Shown: piece by piece, positions 8,710 through 18,385 of the stretch
Position numbering within the stretch: position 1 is the stretch's first letter
Layout of the letters: every line of letters begins with the position of its first letter
Assembly (NCBI RefSeq): GCF_001375535.1
Contig: NZ_LN831197.1
Span: 4,304,660-4,368,659, forward strand
From: Bacillus niameyensis
GTDB lineage: Bacteria; Bacillota; Bacilli; Bacillales; Bacillaceae_C
DNA length: 64,000 nucleotides
Reading direction: 5' to 3'
The notes under the pieces: model-generated
Database searches by the model: none
Told to the model about the DNA's origin: nothing
What the model saw: the letters and a program-made list of their open reading frames with translations, nothing else
Made by a program: the position numbers and the translations under genes

Positions 8710-8750
8710 CGGTCCTGTCTATCTGTTTTAGGCAGGACCGCGTATTTTTT
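8710..8750 (+). terminator. Rho-independent terminator of the importer operon
   Basis: CGGTCCTG (8710-8717) pairs with CAGGACCG (8733-8740), followed by TTTTTT. Confidence 0.85.
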
Positions 8751-9199
8751 ATTAAAACAAAAACACGTTCAAGATTAATCCTTCCTCGTGAATACTCCTA
8801 AAGGAAAAGACAAATGATCCTCGCAGTGACTTCATAGTATTATGAAAGTATTTTCACATTCATTTGAACTGAAAACGCCTCTATTATAAAATGAATATGT
8901 TAGTATATGATTGGAGGGAATTCATGTTAAAAGGTTGTAATCATTGCATGTGAAATGAGAGATTTGCCTGGTAGTATAGTCTTTGTCATGCATCATTCCC
9001 ATTTTACTATAACTCTACTTGTTTCAGCTTTTTGACTAGGTGATGATATTATTTCCATGGCTTTAAAACGAATAATGGCTCAAAAGAAAGAAAGCGGTTT
9101 ATCTGAAGACAATAGATAGCTAAAAAGTTTTTAAATGCTCTTTTTTGATCCCTAGTTATTATAAAAAGTACTGTTAACACAAAGGAAGGAGAATATTCA
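8751..9199 (+). other. Intergenic region with a promoter but no supported gene
   Basis: A good sigma-A promoter is visible: TTGAAC (8864-8869), 17-bp spacer, TAAAAT (8887-8892). Downstream, GGAGGG precedes an ATG at 8924 that opens only nine codons. A short frame near 9058-9117 ending in SGLSEDNR could be the tail of a lost gene, but I do not recognise it. The region looks like a decayed gene between the importer and the GH2 gene. Confidence 0.35.
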
Positions 9200-12100
9200 A
9201 TTAGCTCACATGAAACGTTTACTCCCGCAACAAGTGTAAGTGATACTGCGCGGCGTCAATTATTTAATAATCATTGGAAATTTATTTATGGTGACCAAAG
9301 TAATGCACAATTAAATACATATGATGATTCGAGATGGGATGTTGTACAACTACCCCATGATTACAGTTTGAGCCTGCCATATACTCAAGCAGGTGAAGCA
9401 GAAAGTGGTTATAAGCTTGGTGGTATCGGATGGTACCGCAAGTTATTTTCACTGGACGAATCCCTTCAAAACAAGCGTGTTGTTGTTGAGTTTGGCGGCG
9501 TTTATATGAATGCAAGTGTGTATATTAATGGACATAAGTTGGGGGATCATCCATATGGGTACACACCATTTGCCTATGATTTAACTGACTATCTCAATTA
9601 CGATGGCGAAAATGTTCTGGCGGTTCGTGTCGATCATAAGTTTCCGTCAAGTCGTTGGTATTCAGGAAGTGGTATTTACCGGAATGTGCATCTTACATTA
9701 ACAGATGATGTTCATGTTGATCATTATGGTGTTCAAGTATTTACTCCAAACCTTGAAAATCAAGTAGGTCGAGATGTTGATGTAGAGATTCATGCTGTCA
9801 TTCAAAATCAGTCATCTGAAGACGTGAATGTCGTTGTAAAACAAAGCATTCGTGAAAAGGATTCAAAAGGAAATATAGTTAGCGGACAAAGTAATCCATT
9901 GAAAATCAATGCGAATGCATCAGTGTCATCTCATGTTTCTTTGCGAATAAATAACCCGACGCTCTGGTCATTAGCCAATCCTCATTTATATGAAATTGTT
10001 ACAGAAGTTTTAGTAGAGGAGAAAGTGATCGATGAATATGTAGCAGACTACGGTTTTAGAACAATTGAATTTAATGCAGAGACAGGATTTTATTTAAATG
10101 GCGAACCCGTTAAATTAAAAGGTGTAAGCATGCACTCTGATCAAGGATCTTTGGGTACAGCAGCCCATTATCGAGCGATGGAACGCCAAGTCGAAATCTT
10201 GTTAAGGATGGGTGCCAATGCCATTCGGGTTACACACAATCCTGCAGCTGATGAACTTATTGAAATTGCCAATCGAAAAGGTATTATCCTCATTGATGAA
10301 GCATTTGATACATGGGTAGGCAGCAAAAATGGTAATTTAAATGATTATGCTACATGGTTTGAAAAATCGGTTGGTGACAATCCATTGTTGGGTGCAACTC
10401 CAGACATGACTTGGGCGGAGTTTGACGTAAAGACGATGGTTCGTCGTGGAATAAATGCACCTTCAATCATTAGCTGGTCAGTCGGCAATGAGGTGATGGA
10501 AGGTAACAGTGGACCATATAATGAATATCCTAGTATTTTAGAACAATTAGTAATCTGGGTATCTGAAGTTGATCAAACGCGTCCAGCTACGATTGGTGAC
10601 AACAAACTGAAAGCAAATTGGGGCGAATCCATAGGCTTTGGGAACAAATTGACAGAGCACGATGGTATTTTTGGATTAAATTATGCAGATGGCGAGCAAT
10701 TTGATTATTATCATAAACAATACCCGAATTGGAAACTATATGCCGCAGAAACAGCATCATCTATCAACAGTCGAGGGGTATATAAACCATCTAATTATAA
10801 TAAACACTTAACATCCTATGATGAGTCCACTGTGGGGTGGGGTAAACTTGCAGCGGATTCATGGTATACGGTTATTACCCGTGACTTTATAGCAGGCGAA
10901 TTTGTTTGGACTGGGTTTGACTACCTTGGAGAACCTACCCCTTGGAATAACGTTGGTTCAGGTGCCACAGGTGGTTGGCCATCACCAAAATCAAGTTATT
11001 TCGGGATTATTGATACAGCAGGTCTTCCAAAGGATCGATTCTATTTCTATCAATCCCAATGGAATGAGGAAGTCAATACGCTTCATATACTTCCAACTTG
11101 GAAGAAAGATATGATTGAATTGGATGATAATGGAAATGTCCGTGTTGATGTATACAGTAATGCACGAAGCGTTGAATTATTCTTTAGAAATGAGAATGGT
11201 GTAGAAACATCACTGGGCAAGAAAACATTTACAACATACACAACAGATGTAGGGTACACCTATCAGATCTATGAGGGTAGTGATAAAAAAGCCCAAGACT
11301 TCCGAAATCTCTACCTAACTTGGGATGTGCCTTATGAAGCTGGAACAGTTTATGCTGTAGCCTATGATGAAAATGATATTGTTATCACTGATACACAAGG
11401 TCGTGACAGTGTGACAACGTTTAAAGAAGCCTCTGAACTAAAAGTTACAGCAGACCGCGAATTGATTGTAGCGAATGGACGTGACTTGTCCTATATTACA
11501 ATTGATGTGATCGATGCAAATGGTGACATCGTTGAGGATGCTGCAAACTTCATTCATGTAAGTGTAAGTGGTGATGGAGCGCTTATGGCACTTGACAATG
11601 GTAACCAAGTCGACCATGAACCATATGATAGTGGCAAACGTAAAGCATTTAATGGAAAACTAGTTGCGATTGTAAAATCAACAACTAACATAGGAACAAT
11701 GACGGTTCATGTAGAATCTGAAGGAATCATAGGTCAGAGCATAACAATTACAACGACACCTGACCCAGGATTCTCAACAGAAAGACGTATTATTGGGTAT
11801 ACAATGCCTAAAAATTACTATGTGAAATTAGGATCTCAACCAACGCTTGTATCTGAAACGAAGTTGCATTTTAGTGATGGAACGGAAGAAACTCTTCCAA
11901 TTACTTGGGAAATTGCAGAAAACAAGTTTGCTGAATCTGGAACTGTAAACGTTATAGGTCAAGTGAATGAGTATAATCTTCGCGTCTCGACGAATGTTAC
12001 AGTGATTGAATCGGTAGGGGCACTGCTACATTATTCACTTGCAACACCGACTGGAGTTGACAGTGTAAGTTTGCCTTCAAGTAGACCGCTTGTGATCGAG

Positions 12101-13060
12101 ACAGGTGAAGTTTTAGCAACGGAATTCCTAGTTGAATGGGAAATTCAAAACGCTAAAAACTATGAAAAACCTGGACTTGTTACCATTCACGGAACATCTG
12201 AGGTGTTTGGTGAAATAATTTCTGTAACGGCGTCTGTACGCGTTACTGATGCAGAGTTTACTTTAGGGGATAATATAGCAAGTAATTACTTAACATTAAC
12301 ACAAGATATACCTGAAGAACTTCAATCTGATCGTTTAATGGCAATAGTCGATGGTCATACAGGATTCACGACAGTTCAAGAAGGACCGAACCCTTCTGTA
12401 TGGACGAACTATAATATGGCTCAAACAGGCCATAACCAAGCAGAAATTACTTTCACGTATGCAACAGCACAATTCTTTGGATCTGTTGACTTATATTTCT
12501 ATCAAGATGATGGGGCTGCACGTTTACCTAAAAATGTGGAACTATATTGGTCTAATGAAGGAACAGAAGACGCAACTTGGACAAAAATAGAAAACGTACA
12601 AATAACAAGTGGTGAAGCATCAAAAGGTATTCCAAATACGACGAAGGTTAATTATCGTTTCCGTGGTGTTCCAGCTGTTGGATTTAAAATCGTCCTAACA
12701 AGTGATCCTGGAACGAATGATGCTGGTAAGAAATGTGCCGTTGGGCTTACAGAAGTAGAATTACGGGTTGAACATAATTCACTGAAGGTAAATACTGAAG
12801 CGACTCTAAATAATATTTTACTAAATGGCAACAGTGTCTCAACATCAGAGCTAAAGCGTAAAGTGATCTACACGGAATATAAAAAAGCAGTTATTGAAAC
12901 GGAAAGTGATAAAAACGTTGCAGTAACAGTATTGAAACCATACGAGAATGTGGTTCGCGTGATTACAGAATCAGAAGATCACGTAACGAGAGAAGTCTAT
13001 ACGATTTATTTAGATCAATCTGCACCTAAGGGACATTCACTAGAAGATGATATTTCGTGA
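9200..13060 (+). CDS. Large GH2 beta-galactosidase-like glycosidase (non-canonical ATT start)
   Basis: About 1286 residues if translation starts at ATT 9200, eight bases after AAGGAAGGAG. The first in-frame TTG (9368) lies inside the conserved sugar-binding domain, after RWDVVQLPHDYS. Domains in order: GH2 sugar-binding, Ig-like, TIM barrel with acid/base Glu431 (VGNEVMEG) and probable nucleophile Glu517 (YAAETAS), FVWTGFDYLGEPTPW, a GH2 C-terminal Ig-like region, two Big_4-type repeats (about 860-1010), a discoidin-like carbohydrate module (about 1020-1180), and a cadherin-like end. Relatives are usually secreted, wall-anchored beta-galactosidases. Here no signal peptide or LPXTG is visible, and the frame after the stop reads like an interrupted linker. 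It may be decaying. Confidence 0.75.
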   Translation: MSSHETFTPATSVSDTARRQLFNNHWKFIYGDQSNAQLNTYDDSRWDVVQLPHDYSLSLPYTQAGEAESGYKLGGIGWYRKLFSLDESLQNKRVVVEFGGVYMNASVYINGHKLGDHPYGYTPFAYDLTDYLNYDGENVLAVRVDHKFPSSRWYSGSGIYRNVHLTLTDDVHVDHYGVQVFTPNLENQVGRDVDVEIHAVIQNQSSEDVNVVVKQSIREKDSKGNIVSGQSNPLKINANASVSSHVSLRINNPTLWSLANPHLYEIVTEVLVEEKVIDEYVADYGFRTIEFNAETGFYLNGEPVKLKGVSMHSDQGSLGTAAHYRAMERQVEILLRMGANAIRVTHNPAADELIEIANRKGIILIDEAFDTWVGSKNGNLNDYATWFEKSVGDNPLLGATPDMTWAEFDVKTMVRRGINAPSIISWSVGNEVMEGNSGPYNEYPSILEQLVIWVSEVDQTRPATIGDNKLKANWGESIGFGNKLTEHDGIFGLNYADGEQFDYYHKQYPNWKLYAAETASSINSRGVYKPSNYNKHLTSYDESTVGWGKLAADSWYTVITRDFIAGEFVWTGFDYLGEPTPWNNVGSGATGGWPSPKSSYFGIIDTAGLPKDRFYFYQSQWNEEVNTLHILPTWKKDMIELDDNGNVRVDVYSNARSVELFFRNENGVETSLGKKTFTTYTTDVGYTYQIYEGSDKKAQDFRNLYLTWDVPYEAGTVYAVAYDENDIVITDTQGRDSVTTFKEASELKVTADRELIVANGRDLSYITIDVIDANGDIVEDAANFIHVSVSGDGALMALDNGNQVDHEPYDSGKRKAFNGKLVAIVKSTTNIGTMTVHVESEGIIGQSITITTTPDPGFSTERRIIGYTMPKNYYVKLGSQPTLVSETKLHFSDGTEETLPITWEIAENKFAESGTVNVIGQVNEYNLRVSTNVTVIESVGALLHYSLATPTGVDSVSLPSSRPLVIETGEVLATEFLVEWEIQNAKNYEKPGLVTIHGTSEVFGEIISVTASVRVTDAEFTLGDNIASNYLTLTQDIPEELQSDRLMAIVDGHTGFTTVQEGPNPSVWTNYNMAQTGHNQAEITFTYATAQFFGSVDLYFYQDDGAARLPKNVELYWSNEGTEDATWTKIENVQITSGEASKGIPNTTKVNYRFRGVPAVGFKIVLTSDPGTNDAGKKCAVGLTEVELRVEHNSLKVNTEATLNNILLNGNSVSTSELKRKVIYTEYKKAVIETESDKNVAVTVLKPYENVVRVITESEDHVTREVYTIYLDQSAPKGHSLEDDIS

Positions 13061-13111
13061 GAGGATGATCCGTAAGGAAAATCAACGCCCCCGTCAGGAG
13101 AAAGAGTCTTG

Positions 13112-13147
13112 AAAAAATAGTGACCTATAAAAGGTCACTATTTTTTA
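13112..13147 (+). terminator. Rho-independent terminator of the GH2 gene
   Basis: AAAAAATAGTGACC pairs with GGTCACTATTTTTT around a 7-nt loop. It lies 52 bp after the stop. The following 275 bp to the next gene show no other feature. Confidence 0.85.
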
Positions 13148-13423
13148 TACATTACGTTATTTTCTGTATTTTTCAGCAATCGTATAAGACGCTTTTTACC
13201 TTAGTATATTTCGTGTGGAAAATTTAGAATTTCTGTATTTATTCGCAGTCGTTGAGTTTTTTCTTTATTCAGCGTGAAAACAAATAATAATACCCCGCTC
13301 CAAAGTTTTCCCCTACCTGTAAACAAGGCATTTCAATTAACCCCAAGACTCCGAAAATACTGATAACTATTCATGTATAATGGAAATTGAAAATCGATAA
13401 AAACATGTAGGGGAGGTAAACTA

Positions 13424-14338
13424 ATGCTCGATATTAAAGACTACGAAACGTTTAAAAAAATCAAACCAATCATCAAAGGTTGGTCTAGTGACAAAAAGTA
13501 CTATATTAAAACGGTGATGAACGAAAAAAAGTTGCTTCGTATAGCCGATATTTCAGAGTATGATAGTAAAATCAGTGAATTTGAAATGATGAAGAGAATA
13601 GCTGAATCTGGTGTACCCATGTCGCAACCAATTGATTTTGGGGTTTGTGACAATGGCAAAAGTGTATATTCTCTTTTCACATGGTGTGATGGAGATGATG
13701 CAGAAATGATGTTGCCGAAGATGACCGAATCGGAACAATATGCACTTGGTGTGACATCAGGGCAAATATTAAGAAAGATCCACGAAATTCCTGCACCTGA
13801 TGGACAAGAACAATGGGAAGCACGTTTTAATCGCAAAATAGATAACAAAATCAAAAGTTATAAAAACTGTGGAATTAAAATAGATGGTGACGATAAAATC
13901 ATCGACTATATTAAGGAAAATAGGCATCTACTTGAAGGGAGGCCACAATCTTTTCAACACGGTGATTACCATGTGGGGAATATGATAATTTCGTCAGAAG
14001 GAGAACTAAGTATAATCGATTTCAACCGTAATGACTACGGGGATCCGTGGGAAGAATTTAACCGCATTGTCTGGAGTGCAACTGTCAGCCCACACTTCGC
14101 AACAGGACAACTTAATGGTTATTTTCATGGAAGACCGCCTTTGCATTTTTTTACGCTTTTAGCTCTTTATATAAGTAGTAATACGTTGTCTTCCATCTAT
14201 TGGGCAATTCCTTTCGGTGAAGAAGATGTTACCGTTATGAAAAATCAGGCAAACGATGTTTTAACTTGGTTTGACGGTATGAATAATCCTATCCCGACCT
14301 GGTATTTGGGAGATATTTCAGCTCAATACGAGAGATAA
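13424..14338 (+). CDS. APH/choline-kinase-fold phosphotransferase
   Basis: A 304-residue cytosolic kinase of the aminoglycoside phosphotransferase family. The catalytic loop HGDYHVGNM (179-187, base Asp181) and the metal-binding IDFNR (198-202) are intact, and the N-lobe has KKLLRIADI. Family members phosphorylate aminoglycosides, macrolides, choline or other small alcohols. The start ATG follows GGGGAGG. It stands alone, with no resistance genes nearby. The substrate is unknown, and I would not call it a resistance determinant from sequence alone. Confidence 0.75.
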   Translation: MLDIKDYETFKKIKPIIKGWSSDKKYYIKTVMNEKKLLRIADISEYDSKISEFEMMKRIAESGVPMSQPIDFGVCDNGKSVYSLFTWCDGDDAEMMLPKMTESEQYALGVTSGQILRKIHEIPAPDGQEQWEARFNRKIDNKIKSYKNCGIKIDGDDKIIDYIKENRHLLEGRPQSFQHGDYHVGNMIISSEGELSIIDFNRNDYGDPWEEFNRIVWSATVSPHFATGQLNGYFHGRPPLHFFTLLALYISSNTLSSIYWAIPFGEEDVTVMKNQANDVLTWFDGMNNPIPTWYLGDISAQYER

Positions 14339-14704
14339 AATACCATAAAATCATATGGATAATGATAACTTCCCTGATTTCCCCATACAAAGAGTGCTTT
14401 GGAAATAAGAGAATACTTTTTGTGTAGGAATTGAAATTTAATAAAACCATTACAATTGTTATATGTTCAGTTGGTTTTTGGAAGTTAATAAACATCTGTT
14501 TATCATTTAACAACATGGCTTGATAATGTTTCGACTAGTAACTGAATTCAAGAATGATCTTCTAATTATAGGACTTCTGAAATAAATGATAAAATTCAGG
14601 TAGAACGTATTTTGTAAACGATGCTATATTTGGACGAGTCATCCTAAAAGGAGTATGGCGGGTTTACGTGTACATTTAGCCTATGGCTAGAAAGAGGAAG
14701 GTAT
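14339..14704. other. 366-bp intergenic region
   Basis: No gene or strong terminator is visible. The last ~20 bases carry the ribosome site (GAGGAAGG) of the amine oxidase gene. The rest is AT-rich with no structure I can support. Confidence 0.4.
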
Positions 14705-15808
14705 ATGAATAAAAATATAGTCATTGTTGGATCTGGTTTAACTGGTCTACGGGCTGCAACATTACTGACTGCACAGGGTATTACATGTAAGGTGTTAGAA
14801 GCGAGAGATAGGGTAGGCGGCAGGGTCTTAAGCACTTCAGTTCCAATCAAGCCCGATCTAGGCAAATTTGACCTCGGGCCGTCATGGTTTTGGCCACAGT
14901 ATGAGAGTTCGATTAGTGAACTTGTGAAAGAACTGAATGTAGGGACTTTCGTGCAATATACGCAAGGAGCGATGCTTTTTGAACGTTTCCCAAATGAAGC
15001 GCCAGAGCGCCACGTGCTTCCGGAAAATTCTAACGCAACTTCAATGCGCTTCAAAGAAGGTGTGAAGTCTCTAATTGATGCTCTAGCAGATACGCTTCCC
15101 CCAGGGATAGTTGAGTTAAATACTAAAGTTATGTCCATTCAACAGGAGCAAGCTGGGGCTGTCACAGTTGAGGCAGAAGAAGCTGATGGAAAAAGAAAAA
15201 TTTACTTAGCGGATGCGGTTATCTTGGCATTGCCTCCCAGAATTGTTGCGCGTCATATTCATTTTTCTCCTTCTCTTCCTCCAGATCTTCTGTTTGATCT
15301 TATAAACAAACCAACGTGGATGGCGGGACAAGCTAAGGCAGTCGCAGTCTATGATCGTCCCTTTTGGCGAGATGCAGGACTCTCTGGATTTGTATCGAGC
15401 CGGATCGGACCTCTGCAAGAAATTCATGATGCTTCTCCAGACACAGGCACCGGTGCCTTATTTGGTTTCTTCGGAATACCAGCAAAAATGCGCCATGAAC
15501 TGGGAAAAGATAATCTATTAAAACTGGTTAAAGATCAATTCGTTAGGCTTTTTGGGCCCGCGGCTGAAAACACAAAGGCTATTCTGTACAAGGATTGGGC
15601 CGAAGATTCTGAAACGGCTGTTGAGGAGGATTTGGAACCGCTTAGGGATTTTCCAAAGTATGGAACACCACCAAAAGCAGGGATATGGGAAAAGAAAATC
15701 ATCTTTGCTGGAACAGAGACGAGCTCACAATTTGGTGGACATCTTGAAGGGGCGCTTCAGTCAGCTGAACAAGCCGTTTTTGAATTGGTGAATTGGAATA
15801 ACAGTTAA
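14705..15808 (+). CDS. Flavin-dependent amine oxidase
   Basis: A 367-residue FAD enzyme of the monoamine oxidase/phytoene desaturase-like superfamily. The N-terminal dinucleotide fold VGSGLTGLRAA is followed by LEARDRVGGR, the FAD ribose and pyrophosphate contacts. The C-terminal FAGTETSSQFGGHLEGAL closes the FAD site. It would oxidise an amine to an imine with release of hydrogen peroxide. It is shorter than most family members (about 450 residues) but both ends look complete. It is monocistronic, with its own terminator. The substrate is unknown. Confidence 0.8.
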   Translation: MNKNIVIVGSGLTGLRAATLLTAQGITCKVLEARDRVGGRVLSTSVPIKPDLGKFDLGPSWFWPQYESSISELVKELNVGTFVQYTQGAMLFERFPNEAPERHVLPENSNATSMRFKEGVKSLIDALADTLPPGIVELNTKVMSIQQEQAGAVTVEAEEADGKRKIYLADAVILALPPRIVARHIHFSPSLPPDLLFDLINKPTWMAGQAKAVAVYDRPFWRDAGLSGFVSSRIGPLQEIHDASPDTGTGALFGFFGIPAKMRHELGKDNLLKLVKDQFVRLFGPAAENTKAILYKDWAEDSETAVEEDLEPLRDFPKYGTPPKAGIWEKKIIFAGTETSSQFGGHLEGALQSAEQAVFELVNWNNS

Positions 15809-15821
15809 AATATGAATCGAA

Positions 15822-15859
15822 AAAACGACTCTGAAAACTAAAATAGAGTCGTTTTTTTT
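15822..15859 (+). terminator. Rho-independent terminator of the amine oxidase gene
   Basis: AAAACGACTC pairs with GAGTCGTTTT and is followed by more T residues. Confidence 0.85.
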
Positions 15860-16061
15860 GATATCGCTATACATGATCCATTCTTCATAAACATTTCGGA
15901 AAAAGTGATTAAGAAAATACGTGAATAATGTCAAGGAATAGATATTTTTATAGTGTATTAGACCTAAATTCAGTAATAAATTAGCCCTATTTATTTACTC
16001 ACAGTGTATAATATGTTTAGTTATATTAAACTAATTTAAATTTAATAGGGGTATTTAAATA

Positions 16062-17510
16062 ATGGGATTATTTTCAACTAAAAGTATTGATGACCAGGAA
16101 GATTTTATTGCGTACTCAAATGGATTGTTTTTTGAACGGCTTAAATTGGTTTCTTTTATGCTTATTTTCACATATCCCGGTTTCTTTTATGCGGACTTAT
16201 TCCTATTAAATAAAGTGACAGTCCTGGTATATAGATGGGTTCTTGCCTCTATTCACCTTTCAGGTTTTTTGCTATCTATTCTATTTCTACTCATTTATTA
16301 CTTTTACAAAGGTGCATCAAAAGGCTGCATTGTCCATATCTACCTAGTCTTATTTCTATTTTTTGGCGCGACGGCTTCTATTAACAGCCAGTTATTAAAT
16401 GGTAATATTTCTGCGTATATCATTATTTTACTTGGGGTTTCTGTTATTTTCCCTATACAGCCTGGTAAGCTTTTGTTCTATTTTTGTATGAATCACATTT
16501 ATTTTTTGATTGGGCTGTCCATTATAGACGCTGATCACTTCTCGCTAATTACAAAAATGATCAATTCAACCGGGACGGCCGTTATTTCCTACACGATTGC
16601 CTTTATGCTCTATAAGCTTCGAAAAGGCGACTTTGATAATCAATGGAAGTTAAGAAGAAATGCCAAGAGTTTTCGAAGATTATTTCATATGAATCCATAC
16701 CCCTTGATTCTGACAAACCGCCAAAATGACGAGATTTTGCTTATCAATCATGAGGCGATGGAATATTACCATTTGCAGGATCAAGACATGAATAAAATCA
16801 ATGGGAATTTTTTATTCTCAGATCCCTCCGAAAAACAGACTATTTTAAAAATGCTGGACGAGCATCAAAGTATTAAGAATTATGAATTGGAGTATCAAGT
16901 AAGCGCTAATCTAAAAAAATGGGCCATGCTCAGTCTGGAATTAGTCGAGTATTTGGACCAGTCCTGCATTCTGATTGGGGTTACGGATATTACCAACCTA
17001 AAGATAAAGGAAGAAGAACTGCTGAAGCATGCCTCTTTTGATACGCTAACAGGTGTGATGAACAGGAGAAGCGGAATGATCCTGTTGGAAGAGAAAATTC
17101 ACGGGCCACATCAACAAGAATTTATTGTTTGTTACATAGATATAAATGGGTTAAAAACCGTCAACGACAACTTCGGGCACTCTGTTGGAGATGATCTCAT
17201 CAAGACAAGCTGCGACATTATCAATCGTAATATTGACTTCGGTGATGTGCTATTCCGCTGGGGTGGTGACGAATTTATTATCATTTTCCTCGGGAAAAAT
17301 ATAGAAAAAGTTGAAGCGATATGGGAAAATATTAAACTAGATTTTCATAGTTTCAATCTTTCAGGGCAAAAGCCTTATGAACTTTCAGCTAGCCACGGAT
17401 TCTCCTATTACAAGCCTGGTACACTTACCACTGTGGAGGAAATCCTAGATAAGGCAGACCAAACTATGTATGAAGAAAAAATTTTAAGGCGGGGGATAGC
17501 GTATAGTTAA
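16062..17510 (+). CDS. Membrane-bound GGDEF diguanylate cyclase with PAS domain
   Basis: A 482-residue protein with six or so N-terminal membrane helices (about 25-190), a PAS-like sensor region (about 205-315) and a GGDEF domain (about 325-480). The active-site motif RWGGDEF (GGDEF at 401-405) is intact, so it should make cyclic di-GMP from GTP. The inhibitory I-site RxxD is absent: the equivalent residues read DFGD. It lies about 100 bp before a nucleosidase gene. The last ~100 bp of the gene plus that neighbour are duplicated at 5072-5962. The input signal is not known. Confidence 0.85.
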   Translation: MGLFSTKSIDDQEDFIAYSNGLFFERLKLVSFMLIFTYPGFFYADLFLLNKVTVLVYRWVLASIHLSGFLLSILFLLIYYFYKGASKGCIVHIYLVLFLFFGATASINSQLLNGNISAYIIILLGVSVIFPIQPGKLLFYFCMNHIYFLIGLSIIDADHFSLITKMINSTGTAVISYTIAFMLYKLRKGDFDNQWKLRRNAKSFRRLFHMNPYPLILTNRQNDEILLINHEAMEYYHLQDQDMNKINGNFLFSDPSEKQTILKMLDEHQSIKNYELEYQVSANLKKWAMLSLELVEYLDQSCILIGVTDITNLKIKEEELLKHASFDTLTGVMNRRSGMILLEEKIHGPHQQEFIVCYIDINGLKTVNDNFGHSVGDDLIKTSCDIINRNIDFGDVLFRWGGDEFIIIFLGKNIEKVEAIWENIKLDFHSFNLSGQKPYELSASHGFSYYKPGTLTTVEEILDKADQTMYEEKILRRGIAYS

Positions 17511-18250
17511 ACTCAGCGTAAAGTGAAATATTCGTCTATCCAGTTCAACTACTGGAGTCGCTAAAGTGAACAATAATGACAAATTAATATTTGTAGGGTG
17601 ATAAGCCGTGATAGGAATAAGTATAGCTACGAAGTGGGAATATGAAGCGACTTTGGAATACTATGGCATACAAGACAATGAACGTTTCAATTACCCTTAT
17701 GGCGAGTATTTCATACGAACAATTAATGATACTGAACTTGTTTTTTATAGTACCGGTGTAAGAAAGGTAAATGGTGTTGGTGGTACTCAGTATATGATTT
17801 CTAAGTTTCATTTAACTAAAGTCATTGTTGCGGGAACATGTGCAGGAATAGATGATACGTTTACTAATTTAGATATTTTTGTACCTAATAAAGCTGTTCA
17901 ATATGATTGTACAGTAAAAGAAATTGAGCCTTTTATTAAACAATCCTTCATAGTCGATATTGATCTATCAAAATATGGAAGTGACTTTTATACGGGAACA
18001 ATCGGCACCGCTGATAAAGCAGTAGTTATGTGGAAGGACTATTTAGAACTTAAAGAGAACGAAATAACAATAGCCGATACAGAAGCGGGTGCAATTGCTT
18101 ATATATGTAAGAAGAACGATGTCGAGTGCATTATTATAAAAGGAATATCTGATTTTCCAACAGATGAAAGAGACTCTGATAAATTCCAATCGAACAATGA
18201 ACAAATTAATGTTTATTTAGAAAACACCCCCAAGGTTATGAACAAAATAT
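17413..18250. repeat. Segmental duplication, copy B (copy A at 5072-5962)
   Basis: This copy sits in the full GGDEF gene and complete nucleosidase gene, so it is probably the source copy. Similarity with copy A begins at AGCCTGG (17413) and ends at AAAATAT (18250), after which this copy keeps its native C-terminus. Confidence 0.8.
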
Positions 18251-18279
18251 TTGGAGATTATTTAAAAAGGTTTATTTAA
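17608..18279 (+). CDS. MTA/SAH nucleosidase-like protein, copy B (intact)
   Basis: A 223-residue PNP/UDP phosphorylase-nucleosidase family protein with the VIVAGTCAGID, DTEAGAIAYIC and IKGISDFP blocks that form the purine and ribose site. It starts at GTG 17608 after GTAGGGTGA, where copy A has ATG. It ends in its own tail (NKIFGDYLKRFI). It is divergent from the standard Pfs/MtnN of Bacillus (about 230 residues, DMEG motif), so its substrate may differ. Its place after a GGDEF gene, kept in the duplication, hints at a working link, but this is inference only. Confidence 0.7.
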   Translation: MIGISIATKWEYEATLEYYGIQDNERFNYPYGEYFIRTINDTELVFYSTGVRKVNGVGGTQYMISKFHLTKVIVAGTCAGIDDTFTNLDIFVPNKAVQYDCTVKEIEPFIKQSFIVDIDLSKYGSDFYTGTIGTADKAVVMWKDYLELKENEITIADTEAGAIAYICKKNDVECIIIKGISDFPTDERDSDKFQSNNEQINVYLENTPKVMNKIFGDYLKRFI

Positions 18280-18336
18280 TCGTTTTAATTAATCATCTCT
18301 AGTCTTTGTTCCGTATTCTATTAAATTTATATAAAG

Positions 18337-18372
18337 AAAGGGCAGTTACTGAAATAGATAACTGTCCTTTTT
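18337..18372. terminator. Bidirectional hairpin terminator
   Basis: AAAGGGCAGTTA (18337-18348) pairs with TAACTGTCCTTT (18359-18370), with A- and T-runs on both sides. It lies between the convergent nucleosidase gene and the PH-like membrane protein gene. Confidence 0.75.
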
Positions 18373-18385
18373 AAAATCGTGCTAT

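Noticed and set aside
8924-8953. Nine-codon frame after a good promoter and ribosome site (MLKGCNHCM)
   Set aside because: A leader peptide was considered, but there is no attenuator-like fold and no gene directly downstream that it could control.
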